DNA of 64,000 nt, from NCBI RefSeq assembly GCF_014652635.1, contig NZ_BMZE01000001.1, positions 630,051 through 694,050 of the forward strand. Reading direction: 5' to 3'. The stretch comes from Devosia pacifica (GTDB taxonomy: Bacteria; Pseudomonadota; Alphaproteobacteria; Rhizobiales; Devosiaceae). Below, piece by piece: positions 62,817 through 64,000 of the stretch (position 1 is its first letter; every line of letters begins with the position of its first letter). The notes under the pieces were generated by a model. The model was not told where the DNA came from and did no database searches. It saw nothing but the letters and a program-made list of their open reading frames with translations. Made by a program: the position numbers and the translations under genes.

Positions 62817-63149
62817 TCAGGCTGCCACGTCGTCTTTCGACGCACTGGGCGCAAGCGTAACTTTGAGCCCGTCAAGGCTCTCGTCGAGAAGAATCTGGCA
62901 GGACAGGCGCGAGTTCGAGCGAACGTCAGCGACCGTGTCGAGCATATCTTCTTCTTCCTCGCTCGGCGCTCCGACTTTGTCCATCCACTCTTCGGCAACA
63001 AAGACGTGACAGGTGGCGCAAGAACAGGCGCCACCACACTCGGCCTTTATGTTGAGCCCCCAATCGCGGATGACTTCCATTGTCCGCCACCCGTCGAGCC
63101 CCTCAAGCTCGTGCTCGACGCCGGCCTGGTCTGTGACATGGATTTTCAT
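62817..63149 (-). CDS. [2Fe-2S] ferredoxin, adrenodoxin type
   Basis: This 110-residue protein is a vertebrate-type [2Fe-2S] ferredoxin. The cluster ligands Cys38, Cys44 and Cys47 are in AECGGACSCATCHVF, and Cys84 completes the set (C-x5-C-x2-C-x36-C). The ATG at 63149 follows AGAGGTGG. It lies downstream of the ferredoxin-NADP reductase gene on the same strand, its likely electron partner, by 39 bases. A role with cytochrome P450 or iron-sulfur assembly is possible. Confidence 0.92.
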   Translation of the reverse strand: MKIHVTDQAGVEHELEGLDGWRTMEVIRDWGLNIKAECGGACSCATCHVFVAEEWMDKVGAPSEEEEDMLDTVADVRSNSRLSCQILLDESLDGLKVTLAPSASKDDVAA

Positions 63150-63188
63150 CGGGGCCACCTCTGCTAATTCCGGAGGGACGCCGCCGTA

Positions 63189-64000
<812 letters not shown>

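Overview
The window reads as a chromosomal segment of a G+C-rich alphaproteobacterium, most likely of the Hyphomicrobiales and perhaps Devosiaceae-like (a guess from protein style, not tested). The markers are the hybrid kinase CckA, the flagellin regulators FlbT and FlaF, the assembly regulator FliX, a MotE family protein, a GTTC-N7-GTTT SOS box at recA, and CtrA-type TTAA-N7-TTAA sites. Nearly every base is coding. No gap between genes exceeds 300 bases. I saw no tRNA, rRNA, insertion sequence, prophage or CRISPR array.

Layout. 1-10.9 kb is housekeeping: rpsD, an MFS exporter, a TrmJ-like RNA methyltransferase, two tandem GNAT acetyltransferases, a GFA protein, a TfoX-like protein, icd, a CelD-like acyltransferase with a polysaccharide flippase, a DMT exporter and a DUF2807 protein. 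11-18.6 kb holds alaS, recA, an AraD1-type enzyme with an aldo/keto reductase behind a palindromic operator-like site, and a possible acyltransferase. 18.7-36.3 kb is the first flagellar block: cckA, flhB-fliR-fliQ-fliE-flgC-flgB (minus strand), fliO-like and fliP (plus), a 1111-residue AMIN-like/TPR periplasmic protein, motE, a DUF6468 protein, fliM, fliL (minus), then flgF-flgG-flgA-flgH (plus). 36.4-42.5 kb is an insert of a mini-protein, an M32 carboxypeptidase, a GAF histidine kinase, an L,D-transpeptidase, an ABC-F protein and a zinc-ligand-poor DksA. 42.6-55.2 kb is the second flagellar block: fliX, flgI-flgJ-flgN-like, a small Pro-rich protein, two flagellins, flbT-flaF, and flgE-flgK-flgL (minus). 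55.4-64 kb holds a P-loop ATPase, metA, phoX behind a Pho box, ycjX-ycjF, an EAL phosphodiesterase, a [2Fe-2S] ferredoxin and a ferredoxin-NADP reductase cut by the window end.

How it fits together. The non-coding DNA outlines a Caulobacter-like flagellar hierarchy. Exact TTAA-N7-TTAA CtrA sites lie at flgB/fliO, fliX and flagellin 2; one-mismatch versions lie at fliL, flagellin 1 and the AMIN/TPR gene. Strong sigma-54 -24/-12 promoters lie before flgF and flgE, with a fair one before flgI. cckA, which starts the phosphorelay to CtrA, sits directly behind flhB, and fliX, which controls the sigma-54 activator FlbD in Caulobacter, is also present. The least explained part is the AMIN-like/TPR protein beside motE, with its own CtrA-like site. 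flhA, fliF, fliG, fliN, fliI, flgD, fliK, fliD and motAB are absent here and must lie elsewhere.
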